This document shows, one piece after another, positions 19,001-29,812 of a DNA stretch of 64,000 bases. A program made the position numbers and the translations under genes. Within the stretch, counting starts at the first letter, position 1, and each line of letters begins with the position of its first letter. The notes under the pieces were generated by a model. The model had not been told where the DNA came from, made no database searches, and was given only the letters and a program-made list of their open reading frames with translations. Source of the DNA: Fluviicola sp. (lineage in GTDB: Bacteria > Bacteroidota > Bacteroidia > Flavobacteriales_D > Crocinitomicaceae); the NCBI GenBank assembly GCA_002734065.2, contig NVXU02000015.1, positions 1 through 64,000 on the forward strand, read 5' to 3'.

Positions 19001-20698
19001 ATGAAAAAGCAAACCATTAAAGTTTTATCCCTTTTAGTAGTTTCAGGAGCATTGGCTACAGGATGTAAACTATTGAAAGATGTTGACTATGTAGCAACAC
19101 CAGACCCATTAGAAATGCACGGTGATTCAGTTCGCGTAAAAGTAGATATTACTTTTGGTGAAAAAGGAATTCACAAGAAAGCCGCAGCGGAGATTACTCC
19201 AATGTTAGGTTCTCACGCATTGAAACCAATCAGAGTTCAAGGAGAGAAAGCTACTGGTAACGGAGACGTTATTCAATATAAAGCTGGAGGTACAGTAACT
19301 TACACTGATGTTATCGCTTATTCTCCAGATATGGAGGTTGCTGATTTAAACGTCACTGGTAAAATCTTTAAAGGAACAAAAGAGAAAGGTGAAATTCCAG
19401 AAACGAAAATTGCTGATGCAACGATCATCACTCCTTTATTAGTAAATAAAGATTTCAAAGTAATTCTTGCAAAAGATGCTTTTGAAAGAGTAACAGAAGA
19501 AACTTTTTCTGCGACTATCAATTATGCAAAAGGAAAGTCTGATGTTAAGTCTTCTGAATTGAAAGAAGATGATATCAAAGCATACGAGGCATTCTTAAAC
19601 AATGCACAAACTGATGCAAAGGTAGCAATCAAGTCTATCAACATTACAGGTTTTGCATCTCCAGAGGGTGAAGAAGATAAAAACAACACTTTATCTACGG
19701 ACAGAGCAAACTCAAGCAAGGAAGCATCTGTAAAAGTTGCTAAGAAAGCAGAAAACGAAGGAGCTCAAGGTGAGATTTACACGGCAACAGGTTCTGGTGA
19801 AGATTATGCTGGTTTTAAAGTAGCTTTGTCTGCTGATACTGAAATGAACGAAGACGATAAGAGTTTAGTTCTTAGAGTTTTGGAAACTATCACTAACTCT
19901 GCAGAGCGCGAGCAAGCAATGAGAGATATGGGTAAAACTTTTAGTTACTTAGATAAGAACATCTTCCCAGCATTGAGAAGAGCAGAAATGGTTATCGTTT
20001 ATGACCAAACTGGTTTCTCTGATGAAGAGTTAGTTGCACTTTCTACTTCTAACCCTGATACATTAACTGTTGAAGAGTTATTATTCACAGCTGCATTATC
20101 TACTGATTTGAACGAGCAATTAAGAGTTTACATGATTGCTGAAGAAAAATTCCCTGAGGATTACAGAACAGCAAACAATGTTGGAGCTGTATTGTACAAG
20201 CAAAACAAAACTGCTGAAGCAAAAGCGAAATTTGAAAAAGCAAATGGAATCCAAGACAATCCTATTTCTAAGAACAACTTAGGAGCAATTGCAGGATTAG
20301 ATGGTGACAGAACAAAAGCAATGGAGTTATTTGACCAAGCAAACGGTGAAGGGCCAGAAGTTAATTACAACAAAGGTATTTTGAATATCCTAGATGGTGA
20401 TTATGCTGATGCTGTTTCTAACTTAGGTTCTGATGCTTCTTTTAACAAAGCATTGGCTGAGTTATTAAACGGTTCTGCTTCTTCTGTTGCTGGAACGATT
20501 GACGGTTCTGATGATGCAGAGACTGCACAAGGATACTACTTAAAAGCTGTTGCTGCGGCAAACCAAGATGATTTACAAGGAATTGTAAGTAACTTGAAAA
20601 GCTGTTTTGCAAAAGATGGTTCTTACAAAGCGAAAGCGAAGAAAGACAGAGAGTTTATCAAATACATGGAAAACGCTTCTTTTACAGCATTGATGTAA
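19001..20698 (+). CDS. Lipoprotein with OmpA-like segment and TPR repeats, probably highly expressed
   Basis: Lipobox ATGCKLL; SINITGFASPEGEEDKNNTLSTDRA OmpA-like signature; TPR-like C-terminal half. Confidence 0.65.
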   Translation: MKKQTIKVLSLLVVSGALATGCKLLKDVDYVATPDPLEMHGDSVRVKVDITFGEKGIHKKAAAEITPMLGSHALKPIRVQGEKATGNGDVIQYKAGGTVTYTDVIAYSPDMEVADLNVTGKIFKGTKEKGEIPETKIADATIITPLLVNKDFKVILAKDAFERVTEETFSATINYAKGKSDVKSSELKEDDIKAYEAFLNNAQTDAKVAIKSINITGFASPEGEEDKNNTLSTDRANSSKEASVKVAKKAENEGAQGEIYTATGSGEDYAGFKVALSADTEMNEDDKSLVLRVLETITNSAEREQAMRDMGKTFSYLDKNIFPALRRAEMVIVYDQTGFSDEELVALSTSNPDTLTVEELLFTAALSTDLNEQLRVYMIAEEKFPEDYRTANNVGAVLYKQNKTAEAKAKFEKANGIQDNPISKNNLGAIAGLDGDRTKAMELFDQANGEGPEVNYNKGILNILDGDYADAVSNLGSDASFNKALAELLNGSASSVAGTIDGSDDAETAQGYYLKAVAAANQDDLQGIVSNLKSCFAKDGSYKAKAKKDREFIKYMENASFTALM

Positions 20699-20713
20699 TA
20701 TCAATAATAAATC

Positions 20714-20754
20714 TATTAAAAAAAGCTCGACCTTATGGTCGGGCTTTTTTTATG
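20714..20754 (+). terminator. Rho-independent terminator
   Basis: aaaaagctcgaccttatggtcgggctttttt. Confidence 0.85.
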
Positions 20755-21002
20755 AACAAATTTGACGATTATCATTCAGTCACCCTCAATAAAACTTAAA
20801 CGTTTTAGTATTAACCTTAACTGATTTAGTAAGTTTCAATAAGTAGGTTTTTGTCCTCAATTGTGTATAAAACAGGCATTAACTATTTGGTAAACAGCAA
20901 GGAAATGCCTATTTTTAGTAAAATTAATAATAAAGGACAGGCTACTATTGTATTTTTTGCCCGTCTTTTAATAAACTTAGTTAAACTAAACTACAAAGTA
21001 CC

Positions 21003-23432
21003 ATGTTTAAATTTTACAGAATAATTGCAATTCTTTTGTTCCTAGGAACCAATTTTATGGTTCAGGCTCAGCCATGGATAAACGAAATACATTATGACAA
21101 CAATGGTGGTGATGTTGGAGAAGGTATAGAAATCGCTGGAGCAGCAGGTACAGACCTTAGTTGTCTTTCTATTGTTTTATACAATGGGAACACAGGTAAT
21201 TCTTACAGTACAACTGCACTTTCAGGAATCATTCCAGATGAAGGCTGTGGATACGGTGCCATTTGGTTTGCAATAGCTAATATGCAAAATGGAGGTTCTG
21301 ATGGTCTTGCTTTAGTATATATCAATAATGGCTTTGCATGTCCATTAGCGACAACAGTCATACAATTTTTGTCCTATGAAGGAACACTGACGGCAGCTAA
21401 TGGTCCTGCAGCAGGACAGCTATCAGTAGATATTGGTGTTGCTGAAACTGGTTCAACACCTATTGGTCAATCATTACAACTTACAGGCGCAGGAAATAAT
21501 TATGCTGCGTTTACTTGGTCAACCCCAAGTGCTGCTTCAACGGGTTCTTTAAACACAGCAGCTGGACAATCAATTACTCCATGCGGAGGAAACTCTGTAA
21601 CAACAGGAGCTTTAACTGGTGCGCCTTTTACTGCAGATTGCGGTACTGGAACAGGAACAAATGGTTCTGTAGCTTTTACATCTACTGGTACTTTTAATGC
21701 TCCTAACATTTATGTTGTTCAATTGTCAGATGCTACTGGTAGTTTTGCTTCACCAGTCGTTATTGGAAATCTAGCCTCAACTGCTAACGCTGGTAATATC
21801 CCATTTACTATTCCATCAGCGACTGTAAGTGGTGCAGGCTATTTAATAAGAATAGTTGCTACTGACCCTGCTGTAGTAGGTTCTTCAACAGCACCTTTCA
21901 CAATAACGCAAACAAATCCTTGTTCTATCACAACAGGAGCTGTTGCAACGACGCCTTTTGCTGTTAACTGTACAACAAGTACAACTGCTGCCGGAACTGT
22001 CGCATTCACTTCTACAGGTGTTTTTAACCCAGGAAATGTTTATACAGTTGAACTGTCGGACGAAACAGGAAGTTTCATTGCACCTACAGTTATAGGAACA
22101 TTAGCATCTACTGCAAATGCAGGAAGTATTAATATTACCATTCCGTTCACCGTAAATACGGGAGCGGCTTATGTTGTTCGTGTTATTTCTTCTGACCCAG
22201 CAATTACTGGCTCAACAAGTGCAGCATTTACAATAACACAGATGGCGCAATGTTTACCATCCATACCTAATACAAGCGGGCTGATTATTAATGAGTTTTC
22301 CAATGGGTCTACTGGGGCTCAAGAATATTATGAGTTTGTCGTCGCTGGAGAATGTGGCGCATTGGTCGATATTAGAGGTTTTATTTTGGATGATAATAAT
22401 GGAACGTTTTCTACAAACTTCCCTCTAACAGGATCAGGTGTAGCATCTGGACATTTTAGATTTTCAGCTGCTGCTCAATGGGCCGCTATACCTGTTGGTT
22501 CGTTAATTGTTGTTTACAACGCATGCGATAGAAATCCATCTCTTCCTGCAGATGACCCATCAGATTTAATTATTGTTGATTCATTATACGTAGTTCCACA
22601 CACAAGCCCTCTTTTTGAATCTTGTGGAACAAGACCAGCTGCTCCTACGGATTCTACGTATGCTCCTTGTACCTACGCAACTGCCGCAGCTTGCCCTGCT
22701 TTTAGTTGGGGGCCTTTAGGTTTGCGAAATGCAGGTGATGCCATTCAGGTGCGTTCTCCAAATGGAGCTTACTTTCATGGAATTTCTTATGGCAATGCAA
22801 CAATATCAGGTGGACCAGATAATACAAAGTTATTTACAACTAACGGAAGTGGCTTAGTCGGTTGGTTTACAACTGGAGATTTTAGAAATATCGCACAATG
22901 GCAAAGCGGTCCTGCTCCTGCTAACGAGACACCTGGTCTCCCAAATGATGCAGCAAATCTTCTTTGGTTAAGAGCAATGAGAGATACAGTCTCTGCCAAT
23001 TGCCCTATTGTTGTGTTACCCGTAGAACTCTCATCATTCTCAGGCAGAAACACCAAAAAAGGTAACCTAATTATGTGGTCAACAGATTCTGAGCGTGATG
23101 CTTCTCACTTTATCATTGAAAGAAGTACAGATGCTAAGAATTGGGAAAACATTCATTATGAGAATGCTGTTGGAAATAGTACGAATACAATGAATTATTC
23201 ATTTGTAGATGATTCTTACGATAGAAGTATTAATTACTACAGATTGAACCAATTCGATATCGACGGTGCCAACACTTTGTATAATAGATACATCTATATC
23301 GATAATTCTAAATTAAGTAATAACAATGTTGTTAGAATTGTGAACGTACTCGGTCAAGATATCAGTGCTGACACTCCAGGGATTCAAATACATGTATTTG
23401 AAGACGGATCAAGTAAGAAATTCTACAAGTAG
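21003..23432 (+). CDS. Secreted multidomain protein (lamin-tail-like domains, two ~105-aa Ig-like repeats, T9SS CTD)
   Basis: PWINEIHYDNNGGDVGEGIEIAG; repeated ...VAFTSTG.F....V.LSD.TGSF..P.VIG.LASTANAG; C-terminal LPVELSSFSGR... Confidence 0.75.
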   Translation: MFKFYRIIAILLFLGTNFMVQAQPWINEIHYDNNGGDVGEGIEIAGAAGTDLSCLSIVLYNGNTGNSYSTTALSGIIPDEGCGYGAIWFAIANMQNGGSDGLALVYINNGFACPLATTVIQFLSYEGTLTAANGPAAGQLSVDIGVAETGSTPIGQSLQLTGAGNNYAAFTWSTPSAASTGSLNTAAGQSITPCGGNSVTTGALTGAPFTADCGTGTGTNGSVAFTSTGTFNAPNIYVVQLSDATGSFASPVVIGNLASTANAGNIPFTIPSATVSGAGYLIRIVATDPAVVGSSTAPFTITQTNPCSITTGAVATTPFAVNCTTSTTAAGTVAFTSTGVFNPGNVYTVELSDETGSFIAPTVIGTLASTANAGSINITIPFTVNTGAAYVVRVISSDPAITGSTSAAFTITQMAQCLPSIPNTSGLIINEFSNGSTGAQEYYEFVVAGECGALVDIRGFILDDNNGTFSTNFPLTGSGVASGHFRFSAAAQWAAIPVGSLIVVYNACDRNPSLPADDPSDLIIVDSLYVVPHTSPLFESCGTRPAAPTDSTYAPCTYATAAACPAFSWGPLGLRNAGDAIQVRSPNGAYFHGISYGNATISGGPDNTKLFTTNGSGLVGWFTTGDFRNIAQWQSGPAPANETPGLPNDAANLLWLRAMRDTVSANCPIVVLPVELSSFSGRNTKKGNLIMWSTDSERDASHFIIERSTDAKNWENIHYENAVGNSTNTMNYSFVDDSYDRSINYYRLNQFDIDGANTLYNRYIYIDNSKLSNNNVVRIVNVLGQDISADTPGIQIHVFEDGSSKKFYK

Positions 23433-23448
23433 TAGAAAACAAATTACA

Positions 23449-23485
23449 CGCTAAAAAAGACCTTGTTTTTCAAGGTCTTTTTTTA
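23449..23485. terminator. Bidirectional terminator between convergent genes
   Basis: aaaaaagaccttgtttttcaaggtctttttt. Confidence 0.85.
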
Positions 23486-24384
23486 TGCAAACTACTCAAG
23501 TAAATTTGCTCAAGCTGACCCTTAGTTGGGGTTAATTCAGAATCGCACTTCAAAAAATGGAGGTCCATAATAGTAGAATAACCCGAGCGTGATATGATTT
23601 TTTTTGCTTTCAATAATTCTGAATCCTGTGTTTTCCAATTGCTTGCAATTCTCTCTACACCAACAGGAATAGACACTCCAGAAGGTGCTATTACTTTCGT
23701 TTTCTCCGATTGCTCATCCAGAAACTGCTCATTTACAAACTGTTGCGCATAAATTAATGGGCCTGAAGCAACAATAATAGTACCTCCAGTTTTTTCTACA
23801 GAATCACAACTCATAAACCGAGAATAAGGACCGATGTATTCGCAATCCAATCCTTTAATATTCTTCGATAACTTCCCTGCAAGTCGATTGTCTTCAAAAT
23901 CCAAAATCCAAATTTCAGAAAATTTTCGTAGCAAGTTCACGTGTAATTTTTGTGCAGCAAATTGATACCATTTTACGGGTAGATTGAGCTGATGCGTTAT
24001 AAAAACAGAATCAACGACAGTACTTATAAATCCATAACGATGATCCGAAAGAACAAGGTCAATTTGATGTTCAATGATGTATTTCTCCACCTCTTTCTGT
24101 TCTTTTCGCATTCTAGCGGAAAGATTTTTAGAAGATTTTAATAAATCAGTTGCGAAATTTCCTCTTCCTTTAAATAGAAAAGGGTAGCCATCATGTGCAA
24201 TGAATTGAATTTCTGAGAAATACTGACTGAAAATGTCCTTTTGAACCTCATCGCACGCAATAACCACTGTATTCTCTTGCTCAATTAATTGTTGAATCAA
24301 CCCAATACTACGTGAAACATGCCCGATGCCCCAGTTGAGGACGGAGATTAGAATTCGTTTATTTTTTATTTCTTGAGGCAACAT
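23470..24384 (-). CDS. Glycosyltransferase-like protein (MurG/TIGR00661-like)
   Basis: RILISVLNWGIGHVSRSIGLIQQL; start at 24384 preferred because upstream ORF portion is dispersed-repeat sequence. Confidence 0.65.
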   Translation of the reverse strand: MLPQEIKNKRILISVLNWGIGHVSRSIGLIQQLIEQENTVVIACDEVQKDIFSQYFSEIQFIAHDGYPFLFKGRGNFATDLLKSSKNLSARMRKEQKEVEKYIIEHQIDLVLSDHRYGFISTVVDSVFITHQLNLPVKWYQFAAQKLHVNLLRKFSEIWILDFEDNRLAGKLSKNIKGLDCEYIGPYSRFMSCDSVEKTGGTIIVASGPLIYAQQFVNEQFLDEQSEKTKVIAPSGVSIPVGVERIASNWKTQDSELLKAKKIISRSGYSTIMDLHFLKCDSELTPTKGQLEQIYLSSLHKKRP

Positions 24385-24532
24385 TCTTGGTAAAGATAGT
24401 AATGGAGAATGAAAAAATGAACATTTCGACAAGCTCAATACAAGAATGAAAGATGAAAAATGAAAAAAAATGATTCTCAATCCCAACTTTACTTCTATCT
24501 TTAACGTTATATAAGAACGAATACATTATTTT

Positions 24533-25201
24533 ATGTTTGACAACAACGAATTTAAGAAATACGCTACAAAGCATTTGGGCATAAGTAGTATGCACATGGA
24601 GCATTACATCGATTCTTCATTGACTCCTTATATCATTGAGGAACGTCAGATGAACATGACGCAAATGGATGTTTTTTCTCGATTAATGATGGATAGAATC
24701 ATCTTTTTAGGGACTGGAATCAATGATCAAGTAGCGAATATTATCAATGCGCAGTTATTATTTTTAGAATCTGTAGATGCAAAAAAAGACATTCAGATTT
24801 ATTTGAATTCTCCTGGAGGGTCTGTTTATGCAGGACTAGGGATTTATGATACGATGCAATACATCGCGCCAGACGTAGCAACAATTTGCACAGGAATGGC
24901 CGCTTCAATGGGAGCTGTTTTATTGTGTGCGGGAGCTGAAGGAAAACGTTCTGCATTGAAGCATGCTCGAGTGATGATTCACCAACCAATGGGCGGAGCA
25001 CAAGGTCAAGCATCTGATATTGAAATTACGGCAAGAGAAATTCAAAAATTAAAGAAGGAGTTGTACGATATTATTGCAACTCATTCTAAACAAGATTACG
25101 ATAAAGTATGGGCAGATTCTGATAGAGATTATTGGATGACATCTAGTGAAGCAAAGGAGTACGGAATGGTTGACGAAGTTTTACTTCGCAACAAAAAGTA
25201 A
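24533..25201 (+). CDS. clpP: ATP-dependent Clp protease proteolytic subunit
   Basis: NSPGGSVYAGLGIYDTMQYI, GMAASMGAVLLCAG, HARVMIHQPMGG. Confidence 0.96.
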   Translation: MFDNNEFKKYATKHLGISSMHMEHYIDSSLTPYIIEERQMNMTQMDVFSRLMMDRIIFLGTGINDQVANIINAQLLFLESVDAKKDIQIYLNSPGGSVYAGLGIYDTMQYIAPDVATICTGMAASMGAVLLCAGAEGKRSALKHARVMIHQPMGGAQGQASDIEITAREIQKLKKELYDIIATHSKQDYDKVWADSDRDYWMTSSEAKEYGMVDEVLLRNKK

Positions 25202-25273
25202 GTTACCTTTGCAAATAAGAATTTAGCCCTTTATCTGAAGTAATTCGGGTAAGGGCTTTTTTATCAAACGATT

Positions 25274-26497
25274 ATGGCAAATAAGGAAGAAACAGGTTGT
25301 TCATTTTGTGGCAAACCAAGAGAGGAAGTAGGAATGTTGATTGCAGGTGTCTCAGGACATATCTGTGAAAGTTGCGTTTCTCAAGCGCATACGATAGTTG
25401 CAGAAGAAGAAATTCAAGACACAAAAGAAGAGCAAGAGTTAACGGTTCTCAAACCAGCGGAAATAAAAAGTCGCTTGGATGAATACGTTATTGGGCAAGA
25501 TGATGCCAAAAAGGTACTTTCTGTCGCAGTTTACAACCATTACAAGCGACTGAATCACAAGGTTCAGAAAGACGAGGTGGAAATCGAGAAATCGAATGTC
25601 ATCATGGTCGGGCGAACAGGTACGGGAAAAACATTGCTGGCAAAAACCATTGCGAAGATGCTCAATGTTCCGTTTTGCATTGCCGATGCTACCGTTTTAA
25701 CTGAAGCTGGTTATGTGGGCGAAGATGTAGAAAGTATTCTTTCTCGTTTATTACAAGCCGCTGATTTTAACACGAATGCTGCACAAAAAGGCATCGTTTT
25801 CGTTGATGAAATTGATAAAATTGCTCGAAAAAGTGACAATCCTTCTATTACACGAGATGTTTCTGGAGAAGGAGTTCAACAAGCTTTACTAAAATTATTG
25901 GAAGGTGCCGTTGTTTCTGTTCCACCACAAGGAGGTCGCAAGCACCCTGAGCAAAAAATGATTCAGATTGACACGAAGGATATTCTCTTTATTTGCGGAG
26001 GTGCCTTTGATGGTATCGAGAGAATCATTGCGAATCGTGTAAGTCGCCAGACAATTGGTTTTTCGAGCAACGATGAAGAGGCAATTGACAAAGAAACTTT
26101 GCTAAAATACATCAACCCGACGGACATTAAGACTTTTGGATTAATTCCAGAATTAATTGGTCGTTTTCCTGTGTTGACTTACTTAGAACCGTTGAGCAAT
26201 GATGCTTTGCGAAGAATTCTGACAGAACCTAAAAACGCTTTGATTAAGCAATATGTTCGTTTATTCGAATTAGACGGTGTTGACCTTAAATTTGACGCTG
26301 ATGTTCTTGATTTTATTGTTGAAAAAGCAGTAGATTTCAAACTCGGCGCAAGAGGCTTACGTTCAATTTGCGAAGCGATTCTCAACGATGCCATGTTTGA
26401 GATTCCATCTTCTGACGAGAAAAAATTTAGAGTAAGTCTAGATTATGCACAAGCGAAATTCTCAAAGAGTAAAATGGCGAAGTTAAGAGTGGCGTAA
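25274..26497 (+). CDS. clpX: ATP-dependent Clp protease ATP-binding subunit ClpX
   Basis: N-terminal zinc finger [12 protein letters not shown]; Walker [26 protein letters not shown]. Confidence 0.96.
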   Translation: MANKEETGCSFCGKPREEVGMLIAGVSGHICESCVSQAHTIVAEEEIQDTKEEQELTVLKPAEIKSRLDEYVIGQDDAKKVLSVAVYNHYKRLNHKVQKDEVEIEKSNVIMVGRTGTGKTLLAKTIAKMLNVPFCIADATVLTEAGYVGEDVESILSRLLQAADFNTNAAQKGIVFVDEIDKIARKSDNPSITRDVSGEGVQQALLKLLEGAVVSVPPQGGRKHPEQKMIQIDTKDILFICGGAFDGIERIIANRVSRQTIGFSSNDEEAIDKETLLKYINPTDIKTFGLIPELIGRFPVLTYLEPLSNDALRRILTEPKNALIKQYVRLFELDGVDLKFDADVLDFIVEKAVDFKLGARGLRSICEAILNDAMFEIPSSDEKKFRVSLDYAQAKFSKSKMAKLRVA

Positions 26498-26595
26498 TAA
26501 TTATTAATTGGCAATTATCAATTACTAATTTTTTTCACCTTCACTCTTCGTAATCTTTTTGCGCCGAGAACGATTACAACTACTCTGAGATTGCC

Positions 26596-27735
26596 TCACT
26601 TACTCTGCAGCCAGCGCATTAAAAATTTGTCATAAACTTCATAATAGGGTTTTTCTACGTTAGAATTGTACAACACGATTTCTTTTTTGACCAGCGCGTC
26701 TAAAGATCTTGTCACAATCGACGGAGAACCTAAGTTATGTTCAAAAATAAAGTCTTTAGAATTGGGATGCTTCAATCTCCCTTCTTTTCCAATGGCTTTC
26801 AATAAATTCCATTGAGTTCTTGTGAGAAGACTTCTGTATTGATAAAATTTTCCTTCTTGAAGAAGCAGAATATCATAGGCTACTTTTCTAACAGTGTCTA
26901 TCGATATATGTTCTCCCGACTTTACAAACAACTGGTTGCACAAGTACTGTGTATAAAATGTGTGGCGCTTAGTCCAATCCAAAATGAACGAAACAGACTC
27001 ACTGTCTATTTTTTTGTGATACTTTTTAAATAACTTAACGATAAATTTCTTGTATTTATCTTTTTCGATGTACGTTAAGCTTAAAGAACTACAACTTGCA
27101 AAAAAGGGACGTTTGGCGCTATTAAAAATTTCGTGCATTTGCTTTTGATTGCTTCCGCAGAAAATAAATGAGGTGTTTTTCAGCTTCTGAACTTGCGTTC
27201 TCAATACTGCTTCCATATTTTTTTCTGGGTAAGATAGTATTTGCTGAAACTCATCAATTGCGAACACTACTTGAATGTGTTGCTGATCTAAAAAAGTGAA
27301 TAAGCCTTCAATGGTCTTGTTTTGCTGTTCTGGAAGAGTGGCAGATATTGAAACGCTCGGTGCGCCTGTCAATTCATCAAAAGAAATAACGGGCCGAAAC
27401 ATGCGAAACGCTGATAGTATCTTCTTGCCAATAGAATGTCTTTTTGGAAAGGCATTGTAAATTGCGGTGGCTAATTTGTTGATGAATTCTGCCTTGTTGT
27501 TCGTGTCAAAAATATCGACATAGATGCAGACAAGGTTTTTTTCTTTCTGCAACTTGTAGAACACGTGCTTTATTAATCCCGTTTTTCCGAGTCGGCGAAA
27601 AGCAAATAAGGTAATGTTGGATTTATTAAGAATGAAGTCGGTTAAAATTTTGGTTTCATTCTCTCTGTCACAGAAGTAAAAAGGACTCCTGTAGTCTTTG
27701 TCTAAGAAAGGATTGAATTCATCTGCTTTTTTCAT
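26596..27735 (-). CDS. Orphan AAA ATPase (PF01637/archaeal ATPase-like) with C-terminal winged-helix-like region
   Basis: FNPFLDKDYRSPFYFCDRENETKILTDFIL, FRRLGKTGLIKHVF, VVFAIDEFQQI; start moved from 27798 to MKKADEF because the upstream part overlaps promoter/repeats. Confidence 0.75.
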   Translation of the reverse strand: MKKADEFNPFLDKDYRSPFYFCDRENETKILTDFILNKSNITLFAFRRLGKTGLIKHVFYKLQKEKNLVCIYVDIFDTNNKAEFINKLATAIYNAFPKRHSIGKKILSAFRMFRPVISFDELTGAPSVSISATLPEQQNKTIEGLFTFLDQQHIQVVFAIDEFQQILSYPEKNMEAVLRTQVQKLKNTSFIFCGSNQKQMHEIFNSAKRPFFASCSSLSLTYIEKDKYKKFIVKLFKKYHKKIDSESVSFILDWTKRHTFYTQYLCNQLFVKSGEHISIDTVRKVAYDILLLQEGKFYQYRSLLTRTQWNLLKAIGKEGRLKHPNSKDFIFEHNLGSPSIVTRSLDALVKKEIVLYNSNVEKPYYEVYDKFLMRWLQSK

Positions 27736-27754
27736 CGTTAAACCATCTATGTCA

Positions 27755-27786
27755 CAAAGGTAACGATTTGTCATTGTATTACAAAA
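27755..27786 (-). promoter_or_regulatory. Bacteroidota-type promoter TTTTG-N19-TACCTTTG
   Basis: -33 element (rc of 27782-27786) and -7 element TACCTTTG (rc of 27755-27762), 19-bp spacer. Confidence 0.65.
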
Positions 27787-27836
27787 CATATCACACAAAA
27801 TATATTACACAAAATGTATCATACAAAATGTGTAAT
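27781..27836. repeat. Four tandem 14-bp repeats ACAAAAYRTRTNAY upstream of the AAA ATPase
   Basis: ACAAAACATATCAC / ACAAAATATATTAC / ACAAAATGTATCAT / ACAAAATGTGTAAT. Confidence 0.9.
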
Positions 27837-27878
27837 TATAATTTAATGATAACTAGAACAGAAAAGCAGGCTGTTCTT

Positions 27879-28544
27879 CTAAATTTTAAATTTACAATAC
27901 TTAATTACGCTTCCTCTCGAGGTGAATAATCTCTCGTAGTGCGTCTTGATGTGAAAGATGTCTTTCGTTACAGGGTCAATGTTCTCGGGTAATTCGCCGT
28001 ATAAATCCCACGTTAATTCGAGTAGCTCGTAGTTGTGTTCTTTGATTTGTTCTTCCGTGTATTCGAACAATAAATCGCTGTCCGTTTTCATGTGAACGAC
28101 TCCTCCAGGTTTTAAAATTTTGCGATACCGTTCAATAAACGGAGGTGAAGACAAACGCTTATTCACTTTTTTAGGTTGCGGATCGGAGAAAGTTAACCAA
28201 ATTTCATCAACCTCATTTTCTCCAAAATAGTCATCGATAAAATCAATTTTCATTCGTAAAAAAGCCACATTGTTTAACTTGTCGTTGATTGCTTCTTCTG
28301 CACCGATAAACATTCTTGCTCCTTTGATGTCCACACCAATGAAATTTTTATTCGGGAAGTGTTTTGCCAAACCGACGGAGTATTCTCCCTTGCCGCAACC
28401 CAGTTCCAAAACAATTGGATTCTCATTCTTAAAATGTTCTTCTCTCCACTTCCCTTTCATCGGAAAAGGTTCTCTAATCACAGGCTCATAAAAGTTGTCA
28501 AACTCCTTTACTGCTGCAAACCTTCTTATTTTATCTTTCCCCAT
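27879..28544 (-). CDS. trmB: tRNA (guanine-N7-)-methyltransferase
   Basis: VLELGCGKGEYSVGLAKHFPNKNFIGVDIKGARM; WLTFSDPQPKK.NKRLSSPPFIERY. Confidence 0.93.
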   Translation of the reverse strand: MGKDKIRRFAAVKEFDNFYEPVIREPFPMKGKWREEHFKNENPIVLELGCGKGEYSVGLAKHFPNKNFIGVDIKGARMFIGAEEAINDKLNNVAFLRMKIDFIDDYFGENEVDEIWLTFSDPQPKKVNKRLSSPPFIERYRKILKPGGVVHMKTDSDLLFEYTEEQIKEHNYELLELTWDLYGELPENIDPVTKDIFHIKTHYERLFTSRGSVIKYCKFKI

Positions 28545-29812
28545 TACAACTTAATTCTAATGGAGCGTCCTCCTTGAATAAAAATATAAACACCTGACTT
28601 ACAGTCAACTCTATTGATTATGAAATTATTTGCCTCTTTGAATTTTTGGACAACTCGACCAGATGTATCAGTTAACTGGGCCTCTAAATCAGATGCTGAT
28701 GTTATTTCAATTCTATCTTCGAAGGACTTAACGGTAAAATTAACAGCCTCATTTTCTGACAAATAAACGCTTTGATTTTCTAATAAAAAGGTTCTGTTCG
28801 AAACTGTTTGAGTACTGTCCATTCCTCCGCAAATTATCCAACGATTATTTGATAATTTTGCGATTCCTCTCAAATCCATTACTCCATAAGTTTGCGAATT
28901 ATCATCGGTAAATTGTAAATTAGATTGGTTAAAATCAAGAATTCTTGCAGAAGGTGCAACGCCTCCACTCCCGTTGTAAGCAATCCCGTTATAGTTATAA
29001 GAAACCGAAGAGCCTCCAACCCAAAACATAGCATTTGCAGTTCCAGAACAGGCTGCTCTATAACTTGCTAGTCCAGGAGCATCCGCCATTTGCGACCATG
29101 TCAAATTTGTTGGATCATTTGGGTCAATAAATGCCTTTCTCATGTATTTTCTTGCAGCAAAAGAACCTCCTCCTGCTCCTCCATAGTAATACAACGTGTC
29201 TCCAAGAATATAGCCCGAAGCGCCAAAAGATGTAAACCAAGCGTTGTTCGGTGTAAAAGTCCCTAATTGCCAAGAATTAGCAGTCGGGTCATAAATCTGC
29301 ACATTCGGCTTATTGGCTGTATTGCTCCATCCCGTTACCACGAAAATCAAACTGTCTTTGTAAACACACTGAACGTGGTCATCAATGGCTAAAGGGATTG
29401 GCGCTCCATCTACCTCAAACAAATCGGTTGTTGGGTTGTAAATGTGTACTTTATTAGAACTAATTTCTGAAGAACTTGAAAGCACATGATAACCTCCAAG
29501 AATATAAATTTTATTCTTCACAAAAGATGCGGCAGAGGCAATTTTACCAGTGGCATCGGGCAAAGAATCAATCTCAATCCATGAATCCGTCGCGACTGTA
29601 TATTTAAAAGAACGTTGGTGGATGCCCGAATAAATTTTAGTCGTGTCAATTCCCCCAAAAGAATAAACAAACTCATTGCCGTTAATAATCGCTTCACAAA
29701 CTGCATTATTTGAAGTGGGGAAAGGCATAGGGCTCAATTCAGTCCATTGCCACTGGGCATTTGCAAAGTTTGCAAAGAATATAAACGCGATAATTTTAGC
29801 AAAATTCAACAT
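28544..29812 (-). CDS. Kelch-repeat secreted protein
   Basis: Repeated YSFGGIDT / IYILGGYHV / YYYGGAGG; SGVYIFIQGGRSIRIKL end. Confidence 0.75.
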   Translation of the reverse strand: MLNFAKIIAFIFFANFANAQWQWTELSPMPFPTSNNAVCEAIINGNEFVYSFGGIDTTKIYSGIHQRSFKYTVATDSWIEIDSLPDATGKIASAASFVKNKIYILGGYHVLSSSSEISSNKVHIYNPTTDLFEVDGAPIPLAIDDHVQCVYKDSLIFVVTGWSNTANKPNVQIYDPTANSWQLGTFTPNNAWFTSFGASGYILGDTLYYYGGAGGGSFAARKYMRKAFIDPNDPTNLTWSQMADAPGLASYRAACSGTANAMFWVGGSSVSYNYNGIAYNGSGGVAPSARILDFNQSNLQFTDDNSQTYGVMDLRGIAKLSNNRWIICGGMDSTQTVSNRTFLLENQSVYLSENEAVNFTVKSFEDRIEITSASDLEAQLTDTSGRVVQKFKEANNFIINRVDCKSGVYIFIQGGRSIRIKL

